Part shown: positions 10,135 to 20,298 of the stretch, piece after piece
Position numbering within the stretch: position 1 is the first letter of the stretch
Layout: every line of letters begins with the position of its first letter
DNA from: Euphorbia lathyris
Lineage: Eukaryota > Streptophyta > Magnoliopsida > Malpighiales > Euphorbiaceae
DNA length: 64,000 nucleotides
Assembly: GCF_963576675.1 (NCBI RefSeq)
Contig: NC_088915.1
Coordinates: 86,127,501 to 86,191,500, forward strand
Direction: 5' to 3'
The notes under the pieces: model-generated
What the model saw: the letters and a program-made list of their open reading frames with translations, nothing else
Told to the model about the DNA's origin: nothing
The model's database searches: none
Position numbers and translations under genes: made by a program

Positions 10135-11120
10135 TCAGTTATTCGTTGGAAAGAGACAGGGGGCCGTCGCCCATGGCTGCTGCGGAACCCACGAAATAGA
10201 ATATCCCCACTGTTGGTTGGAGCCACCGTGATGAGAAGGGCCAGGATACTGCTGTCCGCCCCTATTGTTATACCTACCGCGATAGTGGTGTCTTCCACCG
10301 TGCCTGCCTCCGCGATTAAATGAGTTAGGGCGGTGTAGCACAGGGCGGGCAGGTGGAAATTGTGATGGGGAAGGGTCAGAGCCAGCAACAGTAAGAGCAA
10401 CGATGTCTGTCTGTGTTTTTATCTTACGAGCGCGAGTAGTTTCCTCAAGTATGAGCATAGATCGGGCTTTCTGAAATGAGGGGAGAGGATCTCCGTGTCT
10501 GATTTGGGTACCAGTGGTGTCATAAGCATCAGTCAATCCAGAAATCAGTTGTAATACCATTTGATCATTTGTGACAGGACAGTCCACATTAGACAATTGA
10601 TCAGACAGAGACTTGAGATGTTGACAATAAGAGGAAACATCAGAGAAATTGTCAAACTTGATTTTGGAGAATTCCTGTTGGAGAAATAGAGCCCTCGAAT
10701 GCTTATTGTCAGAGAAAATCTCCTGTAAACGGGTCCAGGCTCTAGCTGCAGTAGAGTCGGCTTCAATAATTGTGTGGAGGAGGTCAATAGAGATGGTGTT
10801 GTAGATCCATTGTAGGACCACAACGTCAATACGGGACCAGAGATCGGGATTTGATTGGTGCAAGGCGGTATTGGTGGTGGGGGGATGATGTGATCAAGGA
10901 CTTGGAAGGTTGTGGTGTGGAGTTTGAAAAGGGCAGCCCATGTGGGATAGTGTCCTTTTTCCATGTCTATGGTGATCTTGATGAAAGTGAAAATGTTTGA
11001 GACAGTGAGGGAGGGATGAGTGGTGATTACGGTTTCTGTGTTGGTGGTGTGGGAGTTGGCTTTGTTTGTATTAGGTGGTGCAGTGGAGGAATTATTGGAG
11101 TTGTTTGAGGTGTTCGGCAT
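10135..11120 (-). pseudogene. Ale-like copia gag, disrupted
   Basis: Starts at the ATG ending at 11120 (MPNTSNN). The N-terminal part carries the gag signature VSNIFTFIKITIDMEKGHYP. A frameshift near 10863 moves the frame to DLWSRIDVVVLQWIYNTIS, followed by SLSDQLSNV and LVLQLISGLTDAYD, then a Gly/Arg/His-rich tail. An in-frame TGA at 10135-10137 separates it from the protease part, which continues in the same frame. No zinc knuckle is obvious, as is usual for this group. Gag forms the particle in which reverse transcription occurs; this copy is not functional as read. Confidence 0.88.
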
Positions 11121-11432
11121 GGCTGCTGTGGAAAATAGGGTCTGCCGGAATTTAGGGTTAGGGGATTGACCGGTGTTTGGATTTCGGGAAGAGAGGGAGC
11201 GTCGGCCTGTGATTAGGTCGGAGAAGGGAGGAAAGTAGGGATCGGTTCGAATTTAGGTCGAAGGGAACAGTTCGAATATAGGAATCTGTTCGAATTTTAG
11301 GGATCGGTTCGAATTGCAGGGATCAGTTCGAATTTAGGAAGGGAAGGAGAAGGCTGCGAGCGGCGGCTATGGCTGCCGCGGTGGTGGTCGGGATCGGAAA
11401 AGAGGAGAAGGGATTAGGTTGAAGAAAAAATT

Positions 11433-11446
11433 AGGCTCTAATACCA
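11433..11446 (-). other. primer-binding site (initiator tRNA-Met type)
   Basis: On the - strand the bases right after the 5' LTR read TGGTATTAGAGC, one mismatch from the complement of the plant initiator tRNA-Met 3' end (TGGTATCAGAGC). Confidence 0.8.
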
Positions 11447-11587
11447 TGTAACAAATAGGAATGTTTCGTGATTGTTATTGATGATTCAATGTGTATTTAT
11501 ACAAATTACAATTATATTCAAAATACTAAACTCCTATAAGATAGGGATACATGGTTATTTATAAGTAACTGAAAATATTCTCTAATA
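11447..11587 (-). repeat. 5' LTR of the Ale-like element
   Basis: 141 bp, the same length as the 3' LTR and differing at five positions. Ends at the TSD copy 11588-11592. Confidence 0.9.
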
Positions 11588-11770
11588 ATCATGGTCCAAG
11601 TGGTTAAGTTATTTGATCTATTTAACATTCAACCAAGGTTCAAATTCTAAATATTAGAATGCAGTTGTGATTAAAATATTTGGTAGAAAATGTTTTCTTT
11701 TTGGCTCGAACCTAAATTAATATGGAATGTCAATGGATACAGATGATTAAAAAATATTCTAGTATGAATA
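11588..11770 (+). repeat. possible tRNA-derived SINE remnant
   Basis: TGGTCCAAGTGGTTAAG near 11592 resembles a pol III A box, and GGTTCAAATTC near 11635 resembles a B box, spaced about as in tRNA-headed SINEs. No poly-A tail or TSD was found, so this is a weak call. Confidence 0.3.
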
Positions 11771-12191
11771 ATAATAATAATAATAATAAATAATTTACAT
11801 ACTAATATAATGAAAAATCCTTGACGCGGGATTTTAACTATTAATTAGACGCACAATTTAGTTAGAATTAGAAATATATCGATAAATATTTGGATAATTT
11901 TTTTTTTTAGTGAAAAGGTTTAAAAGAACTCATATGATATGAGTTCGGGCTTTGAAACTTTAGGAATGTCTATTTTTTTTACGACAAAAATGGTACCTAT
12001 AGTTTTCAATATTAATAAAAAAATGATTTTTTTAGTAATATTGTTAAAGTTGGGTATTATTTTTCTTCCATCGCTTTCCTTTATCTAATATCAATTTGAA
12101 ACCTTAAGAACTGTATATATTTTTTTATGACAAAATGGTATATGTGATTTGTTTTGTTAAGGCATATGTGAGTTTCAATATTAACAAAAAG
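11771..12191. other. AT-rich intergenic DNA with a diverged tandem repeat
   Basis: Starts with an (AAT)n-like run at 11767-11790. A unit with GAAACTTTAGGAATGTC, ACAAAAATGGTA and AGTAATATTGTTAAAGTTGG at about 11953-12090 is followed by a diverged second copy from about 12098. The LINE at 12200 interrupts the second copy. Confidence 0.5.
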
Positions 12192-12779
12192 AAAGATTTG
12201 GTTGGAGCAGGCCGAGAGAATGGGTGGTGAAATTGAATACGGATGGCTCCTGCCTCAATGATGGGAAGATTGCTGCCGGAGGTGTTCTTAGAGATGCGGG
12301 GAGCGCCTGGCTGTCTGGGTTCACTCAGAATCTGGGGTTGGGCTCTTCCTTTTCAGCGGAGCTTTGGGGAATTCTCTCTGGTATCAAGCTTGCCAAGAGT
12401 CTGAGTTTAAAGATGTTATCTGTTGAGTCTGATAACATGAAGGCCATTAAAATGATTTCTGATAATCATGCTATTTGTCTTAATAGCCGAAACCTTATCA
12501 AAGCTATTAAAAGGCTCTGCTCTTTCTTTGAGTTCATAAAGTTCAGCCACATTTTCAGAGAGCAGAACCGGGTTGCTGATCGCTTGGCGGCGGCTGGTCA
12601 TGAGGGGATGTTGGGCGTCACTACCTTTTCTGATCCTCCTATTTTTCTCTCTTCTCTTATTTTAGAAGATAGGATTGGGGTTAGCTTCCCTAGGTTGATC
12701 CAGGATAGGTTTTCTTTTTTGTTTGGTTGTTTTTTTTCCTTTCCTGTTTCTACCAAAAAAACAAAAAAAAAAAAGATTT
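12192..12779 (+). mobile_element. 5'-truncated LINE with TSD
   Basis: The insert (about 12200-12771) is flanked by the direct repeat AAAGATTT at 12192-12199 and 12772-12779. It ends in a pyrimidine-rich 3' UTR and an A-rich tail. Only the last domain of the LINE is present, as expected for abortive target-primed reverse transcription. The target is the second copy of a local tandem repeat, which gives an independent view of the empty site (12008-12060). Related 3' ends lie at 34789-35085 and 49701-49830. Confidence 0.8.
12206..12700 (+). pseudogene. LINE-type RNase H domain fragment
   Basis: The open frame contains KLNTDGSCLNDGKIAAGG, the acidic SFSAELWGI segment, LSVESDNMKAI and REQNRVADRLAAAGHEG. 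These are the D, E, D, D positions of the plant LINE (L1-like) RNase H domain. No start codon of its own is expected, because the domain normally sits at the C-terminus of ORF2. The frame is intact but is only about the last 160 codons of a protein normally more than 1,200 long. It is fossil coding sequence rather than a host gene. Confidence 0.85.
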
Positions 12780-13206
12780 TTTAGTAATATTGTTAAAGTT
12801 GGACGATATTTTTTTCAATCACTTTTCTATATCCAAGTATTTTATTTCTGCAGAACTCAAACCCCTACAGATTGTCAATTTTACTGAAAATTTTGTCCAT
12901 TGAAAATAGAATGAGCTTCATCTTCATTGTTATTTTGAAATTTCTCTTCTCAGATGCTACATTTTTATAAATAAATTACATAGGAGAATATTATTTAGAA
13001 AAAAATAATATTAAAAATCCATAATTACTTTAACAGTATCAGTAAAAAAATCCTTTATTTAGGACCATTTGTATTACTTAAGGTTTACTTTTACACTTTG
13101 TTGTTAGAAAAAACTGATTTTCTAAAAAATTAGAGATTCTCTGTTTTTATAAATGATTATTTTTTAGGTGTAAAAGACAAACATTAGATCACTAACCAAA
13201 CACATA
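12780..13206. other. AT-rich intergenic DNA
   Basis: The first 60 bases continue the tandem repeat interrupted by the LINE. The remainder shows no gene or defined repeat. Confidence 0.5.
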
Positions 13207-13558
13207 ACAGCATCTCCAAGAGACTCTTAGTGAACTCTCTATAAATAATATAAATAATTGACTCTTAGTGATTTAAGAGTAACTAAGATATATTACCTCC
13301 AATAATGCTCCTTATATTCACTCATAATTTATTATTTTATTATTAAAATTATTATTTATTGTTATATTACCAATAGTGTGAGGAGAGAGACTTATTAATA
13401 ATAATTATTAATAAAATATGAAGTTAGGAGACACTAAGAGGTGGACAAGGGCTCTTAGTGATTTGAGGAGCCACTAAGAGGCTGTTGGAGCTGATTTTTT
13501 ATTCTCCCTCCTCAAATTTTAACTTAAGAACCAATTTAACAGGCTGTTGGAGATACTC
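13207..13558. mobile_element. MITE with terminal inverted repeats (TCTCCAA type)
   Basis: The left end (AGCATCTCCAAGAG) and the complement of the right end (AGTATCTCCAACAG) match over about 14 of 16 bases. The interior has further inverted copies of ACTCTTAGTGA and is AT-rich with no ORF. Exact ends and TSD are not certain. Confidence 0.6.
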
Positions 13559-13801
13559 TAAAACTCTATTTTAAAATGAAAAGAAAATAGGAGCATAAAA
13601 AGCAACAATCAAACACCTCTTAGTAACGTAAAGAAACCATGGTGGTTATGTAGTTACAAAAAATTACAACTAAGCCTTTTTGGTTTTTTTTTTTAACTTT
13701 TCCTTTTTCTTTTTTGTAATAAATGTAGATTAAATGATCCCTTGATTTTGTGCATTAATTATTAAAATACAAGTAATTGCATTTTTATTTTAATTTTCTC
13801 T

Positions 13802-13803
<2 letters not shown>
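13559..13803. other. AT-rich intergenic DNA left of the Helitron
   Basis: T-rich and A-rich runs only; nothing recognisable. Confidence 0.45.
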
Positions 13804-13848
<45 letters not shown>

Positions 13849-14141
13849 CTGTAACTCTAATAGCTGATGTGTCCTTCTCTTATTCTTTAAGTGCTGACAT
13901 GTCATTTTCTTATTTTATTTCAAAATAAGCATAAATTGAATTCATCTTCAAAAATAATTTTTAGTAAATCTAATTTACATTTTGATCTATATATATATCT
14001 AAATCTGTAACTCTAATAGCTGATGTGTCCTTCTCTTATTCTTTAAGTGCTGACATGTCATTTTCTTATTTTATTTCAAAATAAGCATAAATTGAATTCA
14101 TCTTCAAAAATAATTTTTAGTAAATCTAATTTACATTTTGA
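13804..14141 (+). repeat. tandem duplication of the Helitron 5' end
   Basis: Unit 1 is 13804-13985 and unit 2 is 13986-14141. Both start TCTATATATA and end TTACATTTTGA. Apart from the length of the TA run they appear identical over about 140 bases. The TA run in unit 1 is about 40 bases long. Confidence 0.85.
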
Positions 14142-15068
14142 ACCCACTCCCACGATCCCATCAACTGCCCTCTCTCAAATGCAAAATTGTTTGTGCCTTC
14201 TCTCAAATGCCCATCTTCCTGAACGGTTTCAATCTCTCTAAATTATATATCCAAAACCCTCGACTGTCATTATCTTCACGGTTTCTGCCCATCTGCACTC
14301 TCTCTTTCATTCATATCACGGTTTCTTTCATGCCTACTCATTTCGATGCTGGTAAGAATACTTGGAATAGTTTTTCCTGCTTTCATTTTCTGCTAATCTA
14401 TTCTTTTAATGATTCTTAGATTTCTAGATCTCCTGCATCATATCTCTCTCACTACCCACACTACCCATCTCCGATTTCTAATTTCCCCCCAAAAAAACTT
14501 TATCTCTTCTGATTTTTATTTAACAGGTGTTTCTCTCTTTGGATCAAGGTATGATTTTCATTTCTAAATTCCCCCCAAAAAAAAAAACTTTATCTCTTCT
14601 GATTTTTATTTAACAGGTGTTTCTCTCTTTGGATCAAGGTATGATTTTCATTTCTTCACCTTCCATTGATTTCGATTTAACAGTAGTCTATATGGTTATT
14701 TCTATGTGGTGTTGCTCCTTTGATTTTCATTTCTTCATTCGATTTAGGGATCTCATTTATTCATTTTTAATTTCTGCATTTGTCTTTGTAGCTGTTATCA
14801 TGTTTTAATTTTTCTAATTTTCCCCTTTTTATGCCTAATTGCAGGTCTTATCTCTTTTTTATGTTGTTATCTGATTGTGCTTCTCCGTTCTATTCCTTCA
14901 ACCATCGGTATCTCTTTCGGCCTCATCTTTTCTCACCTTAATTTTCTTTTCACACTCTAATCTCCTTCATTTTCTGTTATTCCATCATTTTTTTTAGCAA
15001 ATCTCTTATTCCATGACTAGCTTTGTTGCATGTTTCCGCAACTTAATTTCAGTTTTCTTTCATCCTAG
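14142..15068 (+). other. gene-like leader DNA inside the Helitron, origin not recognised
   Basis: CT-rich, like a plant 5' UTR, and it reaches an ATG at 14331 (MPTHFDA) just before a GTAAG donor. A possible next exon, GTGTTTCTCTCTTTGG, follows CAG near 14527 and ends before GTATG. Read together they give MPTHFDAGVSLFGS. I do not recognise this protein start, and no continuation was found. Confidence 0.3.
14485..14655 (+). repeat. 86-bp tandem duplication
   Basis: The unit from 14485 (CCCCCCAAAA...) is repeated from 14571 with only the A-run length changed. It doubles the putative small exon and its CAG acceptor. Confidence 0.8.
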
Positions 15069-16581
15069 AGGTGTTTGGTGGAGTTGATTTGCAGCTTTTT
15101 TGTGGCATCATGGATAGGAGTTGTCAAGTACCATGGGCCACGACCTAGCATTCGACCTAAACAGGTTTTTTAAAGTAGTATTATCTCTTAAATAAGATTA
15201 ATAACATTTATGTAAATTTGAGACTCTCTTATGGTTTTTAAATCCGAGCACGTGTAAGTAATTTGCGTAAGTTTGCATTCTGATATGAGCTTTTTCTATC
15301 ATAATTTTAACAGGTTTTTGTGGCCAATCATACCTCCATGGTTGATTTTATCATCTTAGAACAGATGACTGCCTTTGTTGTTATAATGCAGAAACATCCT
15401 GGTTGGGTTGGTAAGTCATAAATATTTTTTTCTGCAATCATTGATACATCTTTTAAATGATTGAAGCGATTTTTTTTCAATAATTATTATATTACCAAAT
15501 TGCTATAAAATTGTATTCAATTGATGAAGTCCAATGGAGTTTTATATATAGATTTGAAAGGTTTGATGGTAGAATATCATTGCATAGCTTCACATTTATT
15601 TTTGAAAGATTCCTAAGTGGAGAATGGAATGGGATCAGTGATTAATTAATTTTTGCTCTCTATGCAGGACTATTGCAAAGCACTATACTTGAGAGTACAC
15701 CTCACCATGGGCGGATGAGTCCGCCCGCCCGGCCCGAGTCCAGGCCCATTTAGCCGGGCCTGGACACATAAAATTAGTGTCAGGCCCGGCCCGGCCCAGC
15801 CCAAACCTGATTTAGCCCGCCTAGTAAATGGGCGGTCCTGGGCTATGTAAATACCCGACGGACCTGGCCCGGCCCGTTATATATATATATTTATAAATTT
15901 AATTATATAAATTAAAGAGTCCATATATAAATTATATATATACTATAAACTTGAAAAGCTTCAACAGTACAATTGGAAAATTTTGTCCAATTTTTCCAAT
16001 TAAACCCTTCAAATTTAATATTTCTATCCAAGTTGAGGTGCTTTTAAGTAATTTCCCAAACCCTTCAAGCTTATAACAAAATGGCACCGTTTTATATGGG
16101 TATTATATGGGTAATATAGTAATTTTATTCTTCAATTCTAGGGTTACAACTGCTACCTTCACATATCCCCTTTCCAAATTCGTGCCTTCCAGCCTCAATC
16201 TCTTCAGCCGCCTCCTCCAAGAAACTCTCCATCTCTCTAGCTTCATTCCTTGCTTCATTGGTTTGTGTTTTCATTCTGATACTTCTTTATGCTTTTAGAA
16301 TTGCTAATTCACTCAATTTTTGTTTGGTTTTAATTCTTACCTCATCTGTTTATTAGTTTGCTTTCATCCTAAATTCATCAACCGTCTCTATTCTCCACAC
16401 CTCCTACGTTCTCGAAGATCTACAGTTCTATAGAACTACTGTGCCTATCACGAAGCTTTCCTCACCGATTTCTTTCTGTTTGATTAGATTGTTGACTAAG
16501 GAGAATATTGGTTGAAGTTGAATATATTTGAGTTGTTTTTTCCTTTTCCTTTTTAATGTTTGAATTATCACAAACCAGGGT

Positions 16582-16935
16582 GCTGGGTAGTCCCATTGGC
16601 GGAGGCCTTTGGAGTGAAGGAAGCCCTTAGCTGGATAAAAAAACAGTGGCTTGGGCAAGACGATGGTGGAGATGGACGCGAAGATTGTCACGGATGCATT
16701 TGCTCAACAGTCGGATGACCTCTCCGAGTTTGGGGATGGAATACGCTATTGTCAGAATATTGCAAGAAACTCTGTTGATTTATCGGTGTCCTATATACCC
16801 AGGCAAGCCAATCATGTTGCCGATCTTCTAGCTAGCTCTCCATTCTCTGGGCAAAGTCCAATGTTCTGGGATTCAGCTTCTCTATTTGTGAGATCCTTAG
16901 CTGAATCAGATGATTGCTCTATTTATATATCTTTC
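16582..16935 (+). pseudogene. LINE/RVT_3-type RNase H fragment, frameshifted
   Basis: AEAFGVKEALSWIKKQWLG in one frame is followed, after a frameshift near 16655, by VEMDAKIVTDAF, then YCQNIARNSVDLSVSYIPRQANHVADLLA. These are the E, D and D blocks of the RNase H-like (RVT_3) domain found in plant LINEs and in many plant host RNase H-like proteins. Located within the Mutator-like element, it is probably a captured or earlier-inserted piece. No start codon or full-length ORF. Confidence 0.7.
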
Positions 16936-17557
16936 GGTTTGATCGTCAATAAAAAAAACTCCATAACTTATAATTTGTTTGCTAAATGATGTTTATCTAA
17001 ACTTTGTTTTGCAATTGAAAAATTATATCGTTGCCTTTTAAGTTTCAAGGATTTAATGATCTATACTCTTTCAAACTAACTTTAACAGTATGTTAAGTTC
17101 AAACACTCCAAGGCTTGATCTATTTTATGTAAGACTTTATGAACTTTGACATTTTTTGCTTTTTTATATGATATTTTATTTTCAAAAGTTTAATGCATTA
17201 TCCTTGACAGTTGTTTAATTTGTTTATAGGTCTTTTTTCACAATAATGTTGGAACTTACTTAAAACACTGCTCCAAATGTAAATGTATTTAAATTTTGTT
17301 TGAGATCTTTAGTCATTTTTTTTACTATAAAAATCACTTACACAGTCAAAGTTTTTGTATATAAAAGTTTAATATTTATACTCAAATAAAATGAAATCAC
17401 TTTTAATCATTTTATATGTTGGAATTATTTTCATTTTGAAAATGATTTCTTTTACATTAAAATATTAATCAAATAGTTTATGATTTTATTTTTCAAAAAA
17501 TATAAATTAACAATCATTATAGTTTGGATATATTAAATGTATCGAATTATTTTTTTT

Positions 17558-17586
17558 CCCGAAGCGAAGCGAGGGTATCTTTCTAG
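17558..17586 (+). repeat. possible second Helitron 3' end
   Basis: CCCGAAGCGAAGCGAGGG, then TATCTT and TCTAG followed by T, resembles a Helitron terminus, but the stem pairs poorly and no matching 5' end was found. Confidence 0.3.
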
Positions 17587-18093
17587 TTTATAGATATAGT
17601 TAAATAAGTAACCAGTATTACAATTTACAATTAGTTTGTTATATTTTTCTAAGACTTATTAACTATTATGTTTATTATTTTTTATTAAAAAAAAGTTAGT
17701 ATTTTATTTTAATTGATTTTTTTTAATATAGATATGGGCTTGGACGGGCGGGCTTGGGATTCCTTGTTTAGGCCTGAGCCCGGCCTGGCCCGAGCCGGCC
17801 CGGCCCGACTCTAATTAGTGTGGGCTTGGGCTTATCAGGTTTTATCACAGGCCCGGCTCAGCTCGGCCCATGCCGAGGTCTACTTGAGAGTGTAGGATGT
17901 ATCTGGTTCAATCGTTCAGAGGCTAAGGATAGTGAAATTGTAGCTAAAAAGTAAGTGAAAATGCAGCAGGGGATTTTTTTTATATCGCTGCTCTGATATG
18001 TGCATCATGATTATAATTGTATACATGTTTCAGGTTAAGAAATCATGTTCAGACTTGCGTAAATAACCATTATACTGTTATGTTCAAAAAGGT

Positions 18094-19772
18094 ATTGGGA
18101 ATTAGAAAGAACACTTGAAATTTGAAAAGGGGCTAATTTTTAATATTTTTATGTTAAAAAAGGGGCTGATAATCTGTACTGTTATGTTCAGGTAATTTTT
18201 CGACTGTTGAATTGAAATTTGATGTTGGATCTGCTCAATCACTTTCTTTTACCCTATAGATTTTCTTATGAAATTCAATTTTATCTCTTTTCCAATAGAA
18301 AAGGCTTTGAGCAGCATCTATAATTGAAGATGGGGTTATCACTATCTTTACTGAAATCCTTAATCACAATTCCTCTCATTTTCAGATCAATTTGAATGGT
18401 TAATGAATGAGCTTGATGCAAAATTGATGTTACTTAGAAAAATACAGATCACATGGAACTTATTTAGAAGAGGGGAAGAGTACTGAAAATTCAATTTCAA
18501 ACCGGTCACGAGATGTTACAGATTTCCCTCTTTTCTCTTCTTTTTCTTTTACCCTATCGATTTTCTTCTGAAATTTAATTTCTTGGTGGAGTAAACTTTT
18601 ATGTTGTTGGTTTTCTTCATATTTTTCATTAGTTGCATTTTATGTTTTAGACCATTTTTTAATTATGCAATCTGCACTATCAAGGATAATGTGGGAATAG
18701 CATTTATAATTTTTTTCTTCATACAATTTATAAGTCGTGGTTTGATTTAGAGAAAGCTTTTGGGAAGGGCTTTTGGGAAGGGAACAAGTTATTGGTGAAT
18801 AATTGTTGGATGGAAAAGGCTTTTGCAATTTTGGGTAGTGGGGCTATGCATTCTGGAAATTATGAAGTTATTTTTAATAAAAGTGAATAACAACTGTATC
18901 ATGTTGAAGCTATGAGTTCATTTATGGATACATTTGAATGATTTTGTTTTATAAGGTTAGAATTAGAAGGTCCATATTTTGATTAGAATAGGTTGAATGG
19001 AGATATTATTCATTAAAATTGAGATATTTGCTGAACATCCATAATAAATATTACCACATATTGTAATCTAGAGTAGATTGTTCCTATAAATACAAACTTG
19101 ATTCCCACATAATAGCTGAATTAGTATATATGTTGATGTTCTACCTTTATGTCTGCAATTTTGCTTCGTGAATATTGGTTTAATGAAAGTATAGCTTTTC
19201 ATTCCAAAAATCTTTTTTTTATCACATCTCATTTTTTTTCTAATCTTTAATATGTTTATTAGTTAAAGCAACACTTTTCAAAATAAGTCATGAGTTAAAA
19301 TCTAATTTTTCATTTTATTTTTTAATGTCAAATATCCGAAAGAAGAGTACCCTTTTTTACTACTTATATGTTCGTCACATTTTAAAAAATTCAAGTTTTT
19401 AGTCACATTTAAAATTTTTCAAGTTGATATGTTTCTTCGATTTTACTTATCAATTTGATTTTTTGAGATATAAAAGCCTCTTAGATCAAGTAATCTTGAT
19501 AATTTCATTTGTAATGTATCTTTTATTTTTAACAAAAAATGCATGGTTTATTAATATATTTGATCACGATTCAGGTAGACACCTTTTTATAAACTGGGAT
19601 TATGCACTTAAACAAGAAGTGAATTTATCATCTCTTAAATTAATTGACTTTAAAGAGTATTTTCTGTTGTGTATAGTAGTAGATTTTTAAGGACTATTAT
19701 TCCATTATATCAAACATTTGCATAATTCATTTAATAAATACTTGCTTAAAAAAAAACCTATAAAAAATGCTT
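18094..19772. other. AT-rich Helitron interior without recognisable genes
   Basis: No downstream GPAT9 exon could be found. Short open frames at 18640-18828 (-) and 19424-19690 (+) have no domain signature. Confidence 0.5.
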
Positions 19773-19800
19773 CCCGTGCAAAGCACGAGTATACTGCTAG
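19773..19800 (+). repeat. Helitron 3' hairpin and CTAG terminus
   Basis: The stem is CCCGTGC / GCACGAG (one mismatch) with loop AAA. CTAG follows seven bases later and the next base is T. Confidence 0.65.
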
Positions 19801-20298
19801 TATTTTATTAAATGGATAAATTTGATTGTTATTTTGTCAAATACGAAGAGGAGATAAATTAGGAGAATTCAGTGGGTTATTTACTAATTTATCTGATTAT
19901 TTAAAATACTCCCTGTCAATACTCATTATTTTCAATCATCCAATTCTAAACTTTTTTTTTTCTTAATATATCATTTATCCTCTGAATTTGTCCAAAAAGC
20001 CTGATTGGTCTTCTAAACTTTTAAAGTCTCATGACAATCCTCTCAATTTACATAAAATATTCAGTTAACCCTTTAAATTTGTGTAAAATGTAATCAATTA
20101 ATCACTCGGTCGTAAAAAAGTAAGTTAAATACGGAAAACGTATTCCACGCATCTTAAAATGTTATTACATTATTCAAAAATAGATTAAAAATGAAGTTAT
20201 TGCTTATAAAACTTGTCTTCTCTAATATTAGAATCGTATACCCAATTTTGGTCGTTTTACTTTTTCTAAGACTCTTGCAATATATGTCCGCATTTAAC

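Larger units (their letters stand above)
6511..11592 (-). mobile_element. complete but decayed Ty1/copia element, Ale-like, with TSD
   Basis: The element proper is 6516-11587, flanked by the 5-bp direct repeat ATCAT at 6511-6515 and 11588-11592. The two 141-bp LTRs differ at 5 positions by my reading (about 96.5% identical). The order on the - strand is 5' LTR, primer-binding site, gag, protease, integrase, reverse transcriptase, RNase H, polypurine tract, 3' LTR. Gag and pol motifs match the Ale/Retrofit type. In-frame stops, frameshifts and a deletion in RNase H make it non-autonomous. Confidence 0.92.
15687..17891. mobile_element. Mutator-like non-autonomous element (possible Pack-MULE) inside the GPAT9 exon
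   Basis: The insert (about 15697-17881, 2.2 kb) splits an exon and is flanked by the 10-bp direct repeat ACTTGAGAGT at 15687-15696 and 17882-17891. The ends are inverted and GC-rich: CACCTCACCATGGGC on the left and GACCTCGGCATGGGC as the complement of the right. Subterminal GGCCCGGCCC runs extend about 150 bases inside each end. An 8-11 bp TSD is typical of Mutator-like elements. No transposase is present. The interior holds a LINE-type RNase H fragment and UTR-like DNA at about 16100-16330. Confidence 0.75.
15069..18093 (+). pseudogene. GPAT9: GPAT9-like glycerol-3-phosphate acyltransferase, central exons only, disrupted
   Basis: GPAT9 is the ER enzyme that makes lysophosphatidic acid from glycerol-3-phosphate and acyl-CoA for storage and membrane lipid. 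Exons visible with GT-AG borders: 15069-15164 (RCLVELICSFFVASW...PRPSIRPKQ); 15314-15410 (VFVANHTSMVD, the catalytic HX4D block, to MQKHPGW); 15668-15696 joined after the Mutator-like insert to about 17892-17950 (GLLQSTILES / GCIWFNRSEAKDSEIVAKK); and about 18034-18093 (LRNHVQ then TCVNNHYTVMFKK). The last exon lacks about 13 codons that normally carry the start of the FPEGT substrate-binding block; the loss is in frame. First exons and the C-terminal third are absent. It lies inside a probable Helitron, so it is most likely a captured fragment. Confidence 0.85.
13804..19800 (+). mobile_element. probable Helitron with captured gene pieces
   Basis: The left end begins TCTATATATATA, a common plant Helitron 5' terminus. 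The right end is a hairpin (CCCGTGC, loop AAA, GCACGAG; 19773-19789) followed by TATACTG and CTAG at 19797-19800, then a T, as expected for insertion between A and T without TSD. The inner left terminus at 13986 is preceded by A. Between the ends lie GPAT9 exons in the same orientation and a nested Mutator-like element. No Rep/helicase gene is present, so it would be non-autonomous. The two ends could belong to different insertions; pairing them is inference. Confidence 0.5.
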
